Positions 1 to 8,013 of a DNA stretch of 8,401 nt are shown here, one piece after another. The stretch covers positions 1-8,401 of the forward strand of contig JBMOQT010000156.1 in the NCBI GenBank assembly GCA_049320945.1, read 5' to 3'. Under the pieces are notes generated by a model that saw nothing but the letters and a program-made list of their open reading frames with translations, had not been told where the DNA came from and did not search any database. Made by a program: the position numbers and the translations under genes. The DNA comes from DYIB01 sp049320945 (GTDB lineage Bacteria > Pseudomonadota > Gammaproteobacteria > Burkholderiales > Rhodocyclaceae). Each line of letters starts with the position of its first letter. The stretch's first letter is position 1.

Positions 1-181
1 CGGGCTGGGGCGGAGCCGGGGGGGAGGCAGCAGAGGGCGCATCGGCGCGGTAGGCCAGGGAGTCCAGGGCATTGAAGACCGCCTGGCACCTGCCGCAGCG
101 CACCTTGCCCTGGCGCGCCCGCAACTGTTCCGGCTTGACCCGGAAAGCCGTCTGGCAGGCCGGGCAGCGGGTGACGATCAC
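1..181 (-). CDS. Zinc-ribbon protein, MJ0042/DUF3426 type, N-terminal part (runs off left edge)
   Basis: This is the first 60 codons of a gene that continues beyond base 1. It starts with GTG at 181-179, and this GTG shares four bases (GTGA) with the prmA stop codon, which suggests translational coupling. The protein begins with a compact zinc ribbon: CPAC at residues 6-9 and CGRC at residues 29-32, giving two CxxC knuckles 19 residues apart, with the aromatic/hydrophobic pattern of the MJ0042 finger (TAFRV after the first knuckle, AVF after the second). From about residue 48 it becomes rich in Ala, Pro and Ser, like a linker. In proteobacteria, genes of this type after prmA usually encode the finger, a low-complexity linker, one membrane helix and a DUF3426 domain; only the finger and the start of the linker are visible here. 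Molecular function is not established; metal binding is inferred from the four cysteines. Confidence 0.8.
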   Translation of the reverse strand, partial: MIVTRCPACQTAFRVKPEQLRARQGKVRCGRCQAVFNALDSLAYRADAPSAASPPAPPQP

Positions 182-1065
182 TGCCGCACGCCCTCCAGCA
201 GCACCCAGCCTTCCCGGGCGCCGCCCACGTCGAGCTCGAAAGCCGGGCGATAGGCGGCGCGCACCTGCTCGGCCTGGCCCTCCAGGATGCCGGACAGGGC
301 GAGGCGCCCGCCTTGCCGCGTCAGCGCCGCGAGCAGGGGCGCCAGCAGGCACAGGGGGTTGGCGAGGATGTTGGCGACCACGATGTCGAAGCGTGCCTCG
401 AGCTGCTCGCGCGAATGCCGCAGCGTGAGCTGCACGCCGTTGCGTGCCGCGTTGTCGGCGGCGGCGGCCAGGGCGTTGTCGTCGATGTCCACGCCCATGA
501 CTTCGCCCGCGCCCAGGCGCGCGGCGGCGATGGCCAGGATGCCCGAACCGCAGCCGTAGTCGAGCACGCCGGCGCCCGGGGCCACTTCCCGGCACAGCCA
601 TTCCAGGCACAGGCGTGTGGTCGGGTGGCTGCCGGTGCCGAAGGCCATGCCCGGGTCCAGGATCAGGTTGATCGCCTGGGGATCGGGCGCCCGGTGCCAG
701 GAAGGAACGATCCACAGGCGTTCGTTGATGGCGATCGGCTCGAACTGGGCCTGGGTGAGCTGCACCCAGTTCTGCTCGGCCACCTCGGTCACGGTGTAGT
801 CCGGCACCGAGTCCAGGCCGGCGGCGGCCGCGGCCTCCCGGGCCAGGACGGCGATGTCGCTGCCCGGGGGAAACAGGGCCATCGCCAGGCTGTGGGCCCA
901 CAGGGGCGCAGTCTCGGCCCCCGGCTCGCCGAACTGGGGCTGTTCCCGCTCGGTGCCGGCGTCCGCGTCCTCCACGCTCACCGAGATCGCCCCCTGGGCC
1001 AGCAGCGCGTCGGAGAAGGCCTCCACGCTGGCCGCATCGACGGGAAAGGTCACCGAAAGCCACAT
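178..1065 (-). CDS. prmA: Ribosomal protein L11 methyltransferase PrmA
   Basis: PrmA is a cytoplasmic S-adenosylmethionine-dependent enzyme that trimethylates ribosomal protein L11. The 295-residue product has the usual family length. Its N-terminal third is the substrate-recognition domain (about residues 1-95), followed by a linker and a Rossmann-fold methyltransferase domain. Visible signatures are LDPGMAFGTGSHPTT (136-150), typical of PrmA; the SAM-binding motif I LDYGCGSGILAIAA (168-181); VDID (192-195), the acidic end of the next strand; and VANILANPL (230-238), the motif IV region. The ATG at 1065-1063 gives MWLSVTFPVD, an N-terminus I recognise from betaproteobacterial PrmA. The frame stays open far upstream through accC, but that stretch is a shadow of accC. 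It lies 14 bp after accC and overlaps the zinc-ribbon gene by 4 bp. There is no clear Shine-Dalgarno, so translation may depend on coupling with accC. Confidence 0.97.
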   Translation of the reverse strand: MWLSVTFPVDAASVEAFSDALLAQGAISVSVEDADAGTEREQPQFGEPGAETAPLWAHSLAMALFPPGSDIAVLAREAAAAAGLDSVPDYTVTEVAEQNWVQLTQAQFEPIAINERLWIVPSWHRAPDPQAINLILDPGMAFGTGSHPTTRLCLEWLCREVAPGAGVLDYGCGSGILAIAAARLGAGEVMGVDIDDNALAAAADNAARNGVQLTLRHSREQLEARFDIVVANILANPLCLLAPLLAALTRQGGRLALSGILEGQAEQVRAAYRPAFELDVGGAREGWVLLEGVRQ

Positions 1066-1079
1066 GGCGCTGGGAGGGG

Positions 1080-2444
<1,365 letters not shown>

Positions 2445-2472
2445 GTCGTGATCCGGTAGCGAACAGCCGTGA

Positions 2473-2925
<453 letters not shown>

Positions 2926-2958
2926 GATGCCCCCAAAGATCGTTGATTGTTGGCCACG

Positions 2959-2982
2959 GCGCGCCGAGCCCGGGCGGCGCGC
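2959..2982 (-). other. GC-rich inverted repeat between aroQ and accB
   Basis: A perfect 8-bp inverted repeat lies in the 67-bp gap: GCGCGCCG at 2959-2966 and CGGCGCGC at 2975-2982, separated by 8 bases. In minus-strand RNA it could fold into a very stable hairpin between the aroQ stop and the accB start. No T-run follows it in the direction of transcription, so it does not look like a standard intrinsic terminator. It could attenuate transcription or protect an mRNA end, or be chance in GC-rich DNA. Confidence 0.3.
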
Positions 2983-2992
2983 GCCGGGCGGG

Positions 2993-3484
2993 TCAGCGGT
3001 TGCTGAGCTGTTCTAGCGCATAGTCGAGCGCAAGGAGATAGCCCTTGCTGCCCAGGCCGCAGATCACCCCCACGGCCAGGTCCGAGAAGTAGGACTTGTG
3101 CCGGAAGGGTTCCCGCGCGTGAATGTTGGAGAGATGAACTTCTATGAAGGGAATGGCCACCGCCGCCAGGGCGTCGCGCAGGGCGACGCTGCTGTGGGTG
3201 TAGCCGCCGGGGTTGATGAGGATGAAGGCGACTTTCTCCCGCGCGGCTGCCTGCACCCGGTCGATCAGGGCACCCTCGTGGTTGCTTTGGAAAGTTTCCA
3301 GCGCGACGCCGCTTTCCGCGGCGCGCCGCTGCAAAGCGGCGTCAATGTCGGCCAGGGTGGTGCGCCCATATACCTCCGGCTCCCGGGTCCCCAGGAGATT
3401 GAGGTTGGGGCCGTGCAAGACCAGGATCTTGCCGCTGCTCCCCGCCGGCGGCTGTTCATTTTGGCCGCTTTTTGTCTTCATCAT
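2993..3484 (-). CDS. aroQ: Type II 3-dehydroquinate dehydratase
   Basis: AroQ dehydrates 3-dehydroquinate to 3-dehydroshikimate in the shikimate pathway in the cytoplasm; type II enzymes form dodecamers. Counting from the ATG at 3484, the product is 163 residues. The core begins at KILVLHGPNLNLLGTREPEVYG, with N27, R34 and catalytic Y39 as in the type II active site. N91 and H97 lie in INPGGYTH, and H117, R124 and R128 lie in VHLSNIHAREPFR, matching the spacing of the M. tuberculosis enzyme. About 18 residues precede the core, more than in many homologues, and no clear Shine-Dalgarno decides the start: ATG 3484, ATG 3481 and TTG 3502 are all possible, while no Met lies closer to the core. The gene sits 43 bp after the thioredoxin gene and 67 bp before accB; aroQ-accB-accC is a familiar proteobacterial order. 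Confidence 0.96.
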   Translation of the reverse strand: MMKTKSGQNEQPPAGSSGKILVLHGPNLNLLGTREPEVYGRTTLADIDAALQRRAAESGVALETFQSNHEGALIDRVQAAAREKVAFILINPGGYTHSSVALRDALAAVAIPFIEVHLSNIHAREPFRHKSYFSDLAVGVICGLGSKGYLLALDYALEQLSNR

Positions 3485-3527
3485 CCAGCAAGTTTGCCGC
3501 AATTCGCCGCAGTTTGTCCAGTTGGGG

Positions 3528-4079
3528 TCAACCCGCCGGCGTCTTGGCCAGGGCCGATTCCAGGATTTCTTCCAGCTCCGGGCCGCTCATGGGGCCCAGT
3601 TTGACGTGGTGCAGCTTGCCCTGCCGGTCGAGGATGACAGTGAAGGGCAGGCCCTTGGCCTTGTTGCCGAAATGGTCGGCGAAGTTCATGGTCTCCATGC
3701 CGCCGATGAGCAGGGGGTAGCTGATCCGGGCCTCGTCGCGGTATTGGCGCACCTTGTCGGCGCTGTCGATGCTGATGCCTACGAATTGGACGCCTTTTCC
3801 CTGCAGCTTCTCGCTGACCGCCACGAACTCGGGAATCTCCTTGCGGCAGGGCGGGCACCAGGTGGCCCAGAAGTTCACCACCAGCACCTGGTCGCGCCAT
3901 TGGGCCAGGGACTGGGGCTGGTTGGCGAGGTCCGGCAGCTGCAAGGCCAGCAGGCGCGCCGCCGCGTCCGGGGCGGCTTCGGGCAGCTCGCTCTTGCGTC
4001 CGGCCAGGTAGAGCCCGGCGCTGGCCGAGACCAGGGCGACGATGATGGCCAGCAGGAGGTTGCGCAGCTTAGTAGTCAT
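3528..4079 (-). CDS. TlpA/ResA-family thiol-disulfide oxidoreductase, membrane-anchored
   Basis: The 183-residue protein has an N-terminal hydrophobic segment (about residues 8-26, preceded by K4 and R6) that would act as an uncleaved anchor or signal, placing the rest in the periplasm. The thioredoxin domain spans about 45-180. WATWCPPCRKEIPEF (71-85) holds the redox pair C75 and C78 in a WCPPC motif, and the cis-proline is P145 in GLPFTVILD. The central insert around residues 100-135 is typical of TlpA/ResA/DsbE proteins. Members of this family reduce disulfides on exported proteins, often apocytochrome c or copper-site assembly proteins; the substrate here cannot be read from sequence. The start ATG overlaps the end of the upstream unknown gene by 11 bp in another frame, so translation is probably coupled. 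No tlpA/resA/dsbE symbol is assigned because subfamily is unclear. Confidence 0.93.
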   Translation of the reverse strand: MTTKLRNLLLAIIVALVSASAGLYLAGRKSELPEAAPDAAARLLALQLPDLANQPQSLAQWRDQVLVVNFWATWCPPCRKEIPEFVAVSEKLQGKGVQFVGISIDSADKVRQYRDEARISYPLLIGGMETMNFADHFGNKAKGLPFTVILDRQGKLHHVKLGPMSGPELEEILESALAKTPAG

Positions 4080-4695
4080 CTTCGGCTTTCTTCGTCAACA
4101 AGGCCTCCACGGCGCCGATCTTGGCCCGTTCGCTGATGCGCCCGCTGCGAGGGTTGCGCTTGACGCTGCGCTCGGCCGTCGCGGGGAATACCGTGAGGCG
4201 CACCGGCGCGTCGTGCCACTCGAAGTGCAGCGTGGCCTCCGCCGGCTCGGCGCCGTTGCGCCGCGGTTCGACCTGCTCGAAGGCGATGCGCCGGTTGAGC
4301 AGGAACATCTCCACTTCCTTGGGACTGTCCGGGAACACCTCGATCTCCACTTCGGCGAAGCGCGCGGCGGTGCCGTCCAGCACCGCTCCGGTGAGGTAGG
4401 GGTGGAAGGGTTCCAGCAGGCGCATGACCTCCAGGGCCACACTGCGCAGCTCGAACAGGCGATCCTCCTGCTCTTCGCCTTGATACAGGGACTGGTAGAC
4501 GCGCAGCTCGGCCTCGATCTCGGCATTGGTGGGCAGGGCCTCGGTGTCGGGGACGCCCAGCTGGCGCGCCGCCTTGCGCTTGGCGAAGCCGTAATCGGCG
4601 ATGCCGTCCTGGGCCATCAGGCGCGCCGCCAGGCTGGCGATGTTACGCCGCATGACGTTCTGGCGCTGGGAGGGGTTGCGGTGCTGGGAGGGCAT
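4069..4695 (-). CDS. Conserved protein of unknown function, nucleotidyltransferase-like with altered active-site positions
   Basis: From the ATG at 4695 the protein is 208 residues, soluble, with no signal peptide or membrane segment. The N-terminal part (18-50, containing AARLMAQDGIADY and AKRKAARQLG) is helical and basic. The next part (56-100) is rich in Glu/Leu and probably helical. The region TGAVLDGTAARFAEVEIEVF (102-121) resembles the nucleotidyltransferase strand-turn motif G-S...D-x-D, but has GA in place of GS and E117/E119 in place of the aspartates. The position where relatives as I remember them carry a third acid (xDLTVFP) reads RLTVFP (166-171). I recognise a proteobacterial family of this type from memory only, so the relationship is inference. 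Alternative starts are TTG 4719 and ATG 4653; 4695 is preferred because it keeps the His/Arg/Gln-rich leader I associate with the family. The gene heads the minus-strand cluster. Confidence 0.8.
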   Translation of the reverse strand: MPSQHRNPSQRQNVMRRNIASLAARLMAQDGIADYGFAKRKAARQLGVPDTEALPTNAEIEAELRVYQSLYQGEEQEDRLFELRSVALEVMRLLEPFHPYLTGAVLDGTAARFAEVEIEVFPDSPKEVEMFLLNRRIAFEQVEPRRNGAEPAEATLHFEWHDAPVRLTVFPATAERSVKRNPRSGRISERAKIGAVEALLTKKAEDDY

Positions 4696-4753
4696 GGGAG
4701 AAAGGGGGATGAGATACAATCGGCGGCTATTTTACCGGCTTCCCGCTGTCAGC
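4696..4753. promoter_or_regulatory. Divergent promoter region between the unknown gene and mpl
   Basis: Only 58 bp separate the two divergent start codons, so both promoters must overlap here or reach into coding sequence. Candidate -10 elements are TACAAT at 4715-4720 for the plus strand, about 33 bases before the mpl ATG, and TAAAAT at 4734-4729 for the minus strand, about 33 bases before the ATG of the unknown gene. I found no -35 at a proper 16-18 bp spacing for either, so the elements are tentative. Confidence 0.35.
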
Positions 4754-6088
4754 ATGCATATACATATCCTGGGGATCTGCGGCACCTTCATGGGCGGCAT
4801 CGCCCTGCTGGCCCGTGCCGCCGGCCACCGCGTCACCGGCTGCGATGCCAATGTCTATCCGCCCATGAGCACCCAGCTGGAGGCGGCGGGGATCAGCCTG
4901 ACGGAGGGCTACGACGCCGCCCAGACCGCCCTCGAGCCGGATCTCTACGTGGTGGGCAACGCCATCACCCGGGGCAATCCCCTCCTGGAGGAAATCCTGG
5001 ACCGGGGCCTGCCCTTCACTTCCGGGCCCCAGTGGCTGGCGGAGAACGTGCTGCAGGGCAAGTGGGTGCTGGCCGTGGCCGGCACCCACGGCAAGACCAC
5101 CACGGCCGCCCTGCTCGCCTGGATCCTGGAGGACGCGGGCCTGCGGCCCGGCTTTCTCATCGGCGGCGTGCCGGAAAACTTCGGCCGGTCGGCCCGGCTC
5201 ACGGACTCGCCGTTCTTCGTCATCGAGGCGGACGAGTATGACACCGCTTTTTGCGACAAGCGCTCCAAGTTCGTGCACTACCGGGCGCGCACCGCCATCC
5301 TCAACAACCTGGAATACGATCACGCGGACATCTTCCCCGACCTGGCGGCCATCGAGACGCAGTTCCACCACTTCGTGCGCACCCTGCCGCGCTCCGGGCT
5401 GGTCGTCGCCAATGCCGCCGAGGACAGCCTGAAGCGCGTGCTCCAGCGCGGCTGCTGGACGCCTGTGGAGTGGTTCAACGACCCGGCGGGCTGGGCCCTG
5501 GGCGAAGAGGGGCGTTTCGCCGTGCGTTATCGCGGCGAGGACCTGGGTGGCGCCGAGCTGCCGCTGGTCGGGCGCCACAACCACGCCAACGCCCTGGCGG
5601 CGCTCGCCGCCGCGCGCCATGCGGGGGTGATGCCCGGCGCCGCCCTGGCGGCGCTGGAACGCTTCCGCGGCGTCAAGCGGCGCCTGGAAGTGCGCGGGGT
5701 GGCCGGAGGCGTGACGGTGTATGACGACTTCGCCCATCACCCCACCGCCGTCGCTCTCACCATCGCCGGCCTGCGCCAGCGGGTGGGGGCCGCGCGCATC
5801 CTGGCGGTGCTCGAGCCCCGCTCCAACACCATGAAGCTGGGCGTGATGAAGGACCAGCTGGCCCCCAGCCTGGTCGGGGCGGACCGGGTGTTCTGCTATG
5901 CGGCCAATCTCGGCTGGGATGCCGCCGTCGCGCTGGCGCCCCTGGGGGACAAGGCAGCCGTGTTCGACGACCTGGAGCGCCTGGTCGGCGCCGTCGCCGC
6001 CGTGGCGCGCCCGGGCGATCACGTGCTGGTCATGAGCAACGGCAGCTTCGGCGGTGTCCACGTCAAACTCCTGCAAGCGTTAGCTTAG
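4754..6088 (+). CDS. mpl: UDP-N-acetylmuramate:L-alanyl-gamma-D-glutamyl-meso-diaminopimelate ligase
   Basis: Mpl reattaches recovered murein tripeptide (L-Ala-gamma-D-Glu-meso-DAP) to UDP-MurNAc using ATP, returning it to peptidoglycan synthesis in the cytoplasm. The 444-residue protein follows E. coli Mpl closely throughout. Residues 1-16 (MHIHILGICGTFMGGI) form the UDP-binding start; ANVYPPMST (32-40) and GNAITRGNP (68-76) are Mpl-type blocks. The ATP-binding loop is GTHGKTTT (110-117), EADEYD (158-163) and LNNLEYDHAD (183-192) form the Mur-ligase core, and the C-terminal domain contains VYDDFAHHPTA, LEPRSNTMK and VMSNGSFGG. The frame is open upstream from 4601, but homology fixes the start at ATG 4754. 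No Shine-Dalgarno is apparent. The next plus-strand gene is 246 bp away, so mpl is probably transcribed on its own. Confidence 0.98.
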   Translation: MHIHILGICGTFMGGIALLARAAGHRVTGCDANVYPPMSTQLEAAGISLTEGYDAAQTALEPDLYVVGNAITRGNPLLEEILDRGLPFTSGPQWLAENVLQGKWVLAVAGTHGKTTTAALLAWILEDAGLRPGFLIGGVPENFGRSARLTDSPFFVIEADEYDTAFCDKRSKFVHYRARTAILNNLEYDHADIFPDLAAIETQFHHFVRTLPRSGLVVANAAEDSLKRVLQRGCWTPVEWFNDPAGWALGEEGRFAVRYRGEDLGGAELPLVGRHNHANALAALAAARHAGVMPGAALAALERFRGVKRRLEVRGVAGGVTVYDDFAHHPTAVALTIAGLRQRVGAARILAVLEPRSNTMKLGVMKDQLAPSLVGADRVFCYAANLGWDAAVALAPLGDKAAVFDDLERLVGAVAAVARPGDHVLVMSNGSFGGVHVKLLQALA

Positions 6089-6334
6089 GGCCCGCCTCCC
6101 CGACCCCGCGGTTTTTCCGCGCTGCTCTCCGGCGGCCGCCCGCGCGCCGCTCATACCCCTTCTCAGGTCATTGATATTTCTGTCCAAGACAGCGGACGGG
6201 ATGGCATTGCTTTGATCCAAGTCAATGCGGCTTGATAAGTCTGTGTGCGCGTGATAATTTATGATTATTCAAGCCCCAATATTTTATGAGAGAAATAACT
6301 GCGCCAGGGCAAGGGTTTTTCGACTCCAAGCGCG
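6089..6334 (+). promoter_or_regulatory. Non-coding region upstream of the oxidase operon
   Basis: The first 70 or so bases after mpl are GC-rich and hold only a weak 5-bp hairpin. From about 6160 composition shifts sharply toward A+T (47 of 70 bases in 6231-6300 are A or T), which fits a promoter and leader. Candidate -10 sequences are GATAAT at 6253-6258 and, overlapping it, TAATTT at 6255-6260 preceded by TG as in an extended -10. A small dyad CTGTC-CAA-GACAG lies at 6180-6192 and an FNR-type box at 6212-6225. I see no gene here on either strand. Confidence 0.5.
6212..6225 (+). promoter_or_regulatory. FNR/Anr-type binding site
   Basis: The sequence TTGATCCAAGTCAA matches the FNR/Anr/Dnr consensus TTGAT-N4-ATCAA at 9 of 10 defined positions. 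It lies 27 bases before the candidate -10 GATAAT at 6253-6258, so its centre would be near -46 for a start at about 6265. That is close to, but not exactly at, the -41.5 position of class II activation. Control of the downstream oxidase genes by an oxygen- or NO-responsive regulator is inference; activation or repression cannot be decided from sequence. Confidence 0.5.
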
Positions 6335-6817
6335 ATGCCGGAAGGGCCGGACGGCAGCGATCCTCCTGTCAGCTTCCTCATCAAGCGCCAGGTCTCCCTG
6401 ACTCCCGGCCAGGCGTGCGCCGTGTTCCTGTTCGCGGCCGCTCTGACCCTGGCCATTGCGCTCATTTTCTCTTCCACCGTTGGGGCCTGGCCGATCCTGC
6501 CCTTTGCCGGACTCGAGGCGCTGGCCCTGGGCGCGGCGCTGCTGTGGCAGGCGCGGCACGCGGGTGATTACGAACGCATAAGCTTCGACGGCCGTTCGGT
6601 GCTGGTCGAAGTCTGTGACGGAGGCCGCCTGCGGCGCAAGCAATGGCCCGCACCGTGGGTGCGGGTGGTGCTCGATCCCGCCGGCGAACGCCTGTTCGTG
6701 GTGGTGCCGGGACGGAGCATCGAGATAGGGAGATTTCTGGCGCGGTCGGAGCGGCCGCGCCTGGCAGAGGAAATGAGGCGCCAGCTCGGCTTGCACGCTG
6801 GCGCTTCGAACGAATAG
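6335..6817 (+). CDS. DUF2244 family membrane protein, first gene of the oxidase operon
   Basis: The 160-residue protein has two hydrophobic segments, about residues 28-46 and 52-71, with the short turn GAWPIL between them. A soluble C-terminal part carries the DUF2244-like pattern: ERISFDGRSVLVEV (80-93), a basic stretch RLRRKQW (98-104), PWVRVVLD (107-114) and a final amphipathic region with LARSERPRLAEEMRRQL. The family has no established biochemical function, but it is often found ahead of cytochrome oxidase subunit II genes in proteobacteria, so a role in oxidase assembly or membrane insertion is a reasonable inference. It ends 23 bp before coxB and is probably cotranscribed. The ATG at 6335 has no obvious Shine-Dalgarno; an in-frame CTG at 6299 is the only upstream alternative before a stop, and no better start is visible downstream. 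Confidence 0.85.
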   Translation: MPEGPDGSDPPVSFLIKRQVSLTPGQACAVFLFAAALTLAIALIFSSTVGAWPILPFAGLEALALGAALLWQARHAGDYERISFDGRSVLVEVCDGGRLRRKQWPAPWVRVVLDPAGERLFVVVPGRSIEIGRFLARSERPRLAEEMRRQLGLHAGASNE

Positions 6818-6826
6818 AAAAACGCT

Positions 6827-6831
6827 AGGAG
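6827..6831 (+). promoter_or_regulatory. Ribosome binding site of coxB
   Basis: AGGAG, nine bases before the coxB ATG, supports the start at 6841. It lies in the 23-bp gap after the DUF2244 gene. The spacing is at the long end of the usual range. Confidence 0.75.
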
Positions 6832-6840
6832 ATCTGGTTT

Positions 6841-7983
6841 ATGAGACAGGACTACAAGACGCGCCTGCTGGGGATCGCCCTGATGCTCTGGTCGGGCTTG
6901 AGCATGGCGCAGGAAGCAAGCCGCATCAACCTGCAGCCGCCCGTCACCAAGGTGGCCGAGCGGGTGTACGACCTCCACACCCTGATGCTCTACATCTGTC
7001 TGGGCATCTTCGTGGTGGTGTTCGGGGTCATGTTCTACTCCATCTACGCCCATCGCAAGTCCAAGGGTGCGGTGGCCGCCCAGTTCCACGAGAACACCAA
7101 CGTGGAAATCCTGTGGACCATCATCCCCCTGCTGATCCTGCTGGGCATGGCCTGGCCGGCCACTTCCACCCTGCTGGAGGCGCGCGACACCAGCGTACCG
7201 GATCTGACCATCAAGGTCACGGGCTATCAGTGGAAGTGGGGCTATGACTACATCAAGGGCGAAGGCGAGGGCATCCGCTTCGTCAGCAACCTGGCCACGC
7301 CTCAGGAGCAGATCCGCAACCAGGCGCCCAAGGGGCCGAACTATCTGCTGGAGGTGGACAATCCCCTGGTGGTGCCGGTGGGCAAGAAGATACGCATCCT
7401 CACCACCGCCAACGACGTGATCCACGCCTGGGCTGTGCCGGCCTTCGGCGTCAAGCAGGACGCCATTCCCGGGTTCATCCGCGATACCTGGTTCCGCGCC
7501 GAGAAGGAAGGCGTCTACCGCGGCCAGTGCTCGGAGCTGTGCGGCAAGGACCACGGCTTCATGCCCATCGAGGTGCACGTGGTCTCCCCCGAGAAGTACT
7601 CGGCCTGGGTGGAGGAGCAGAAGAAGAAAATGGCCGCCGCCGCCGACGATCCCGCCAAGACCTACACCCTGGATGAGCTGATCGCCCGCGGCGAAAAAGT
7701 CTATGCCGCCAACTGCGTCGCCTGCCATCAGGCCAACGGCAAGGGGGCGCCGCCCGCCTTCCCGCCCCTGGACGGCTCCCAGGTCGTGCTGGGCCCGAAG
7801 GAGGCCCAGATCCAGACCGTGGCGCAGGGGCGCCCGGGCACCGCCATGCCGGCCTTCGGCAAGCAGCTCAACGCCGTGGAGCTCGCCGCAGTCATCACCT
7901 ACACGCGCAACGCCTGGAGCAACCGCACCGGCCAGGCGATCCAGCCCGCTGAAGTGGCCGGCGTGAAGACGGCAGGCAAGTAA
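6841..7983 (+). CDS. coxB: Cytochrome c oxidase subunit II with fused C-terminal cytochrome c domain (caa3-type)
   Basis: Subunit II accepts electrons at the binuclear CuA centre and passes them to heme a of subunit I in the inner membrane. Residues 1-23 form a probable signal peptide ending in SMA before Q24. Two membrane helices follow (about 48-70 and 91-113). The periplasmic cupredoxin domain has the aromatic stretch GYQWKWGYDY (128-137) that leads electrons away from CuA. The CuA ligands are all present: H195, C230, E232 (backbone), C234, H238 and M241, in CSELCGKDHGFM. After a Lys/Ala-rich linker (260-272), residues about 280-357 form a class I cytochrome c domain with heme motif CVACH (292-296) and a probable axial Met at M336 in GTAMPAFG. 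At 380 residues it is longer than a plain subunit II because of this domain. It is followed after 30 bp by coxA. Confidence 0.97.
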   Translation: MRQDYKTRLLGIALMLWSGLSMAQEASRINLQPPVTKVAERVYDLHTLMLYICLGIFVVVFGVMFYSIYAHRKSKGAVAAQFHENTNVEILWTIIPLLILLGMAWPATSTLLEARDTSVPDLTIKVTGYQWKWGYDYIKGEGEGIRFVSNLATPQEQIRNQAPKGPNYLLEVDNPLVVPVGKKIRILTTANDVIHAWAVPAFGVKQDAIPGFIRDTWFRAEKEGVYRGQCSELCGKDHGFMPIEVHVVSPEKYSAWVEEQKKKMAAAADDPAKTYTLDELIARGEKVYAANCVACHQANGKGAPPAFPPLDGSQVVLGPKEAQIQTVAQGRPGTAMPAFGKQLNAVELAAVITYTRNAWSNRTGQAIQPAEVAGVKTAGK

Positions 7984-8001
7984 CCAGGATTCGGGGAATA
8001 C

Positions 8002-8007
8002 AAGGAG
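8002..8007 (+). promoter_or_regulatory. Ribosome binding site of coxA
   Basis: AAGGAG with a six-base spacer before the ATG at 8014 is the strongest Shine-Dalgarno in the window, and it fixes the coxA start. Strong initiation fits a major respiratory enzyme subunit. Confidence 0.85.
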
Positions 8008-8013
8008 AGCAAG

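Noticed and set aside
72..428. 118-residue plus-strand frame at the left edge
   Set aside because: It lies opposite the zinc-ribbon gene and the end of prmA, is Arg/Pro/Ala-rich, and has no motif.
4042..5241. 399-residue plus-strand frame covering the unknown gene and the mpl start
   Set aside because: It reads antisense through the unknown gene and then out of frame through mpl, and its second half is Gly/Arg/Pro-rich noise.
4727..6076. Long minus-strand frame (449 residues) opposite mpl
   Set aside because: Antisense shadow of mpl with low-complexity composition and no domain pattern.
6107..6121. Hairpin CGCGG-TTTTT-CCGCG after mpl as a terminator
   Set aside because: The stem is only five base pairs and the T-run is in the loop, not after the stem; nothing supports it as an intrinsic terminator.
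6286..6567. Short plus-strand frame starting at ATG 6286 ahead of DUF2244
   Set aside because: It overlaps the DUF2244 gene in another frame and has shadow-like Arg/Gly composition after about residue 20.
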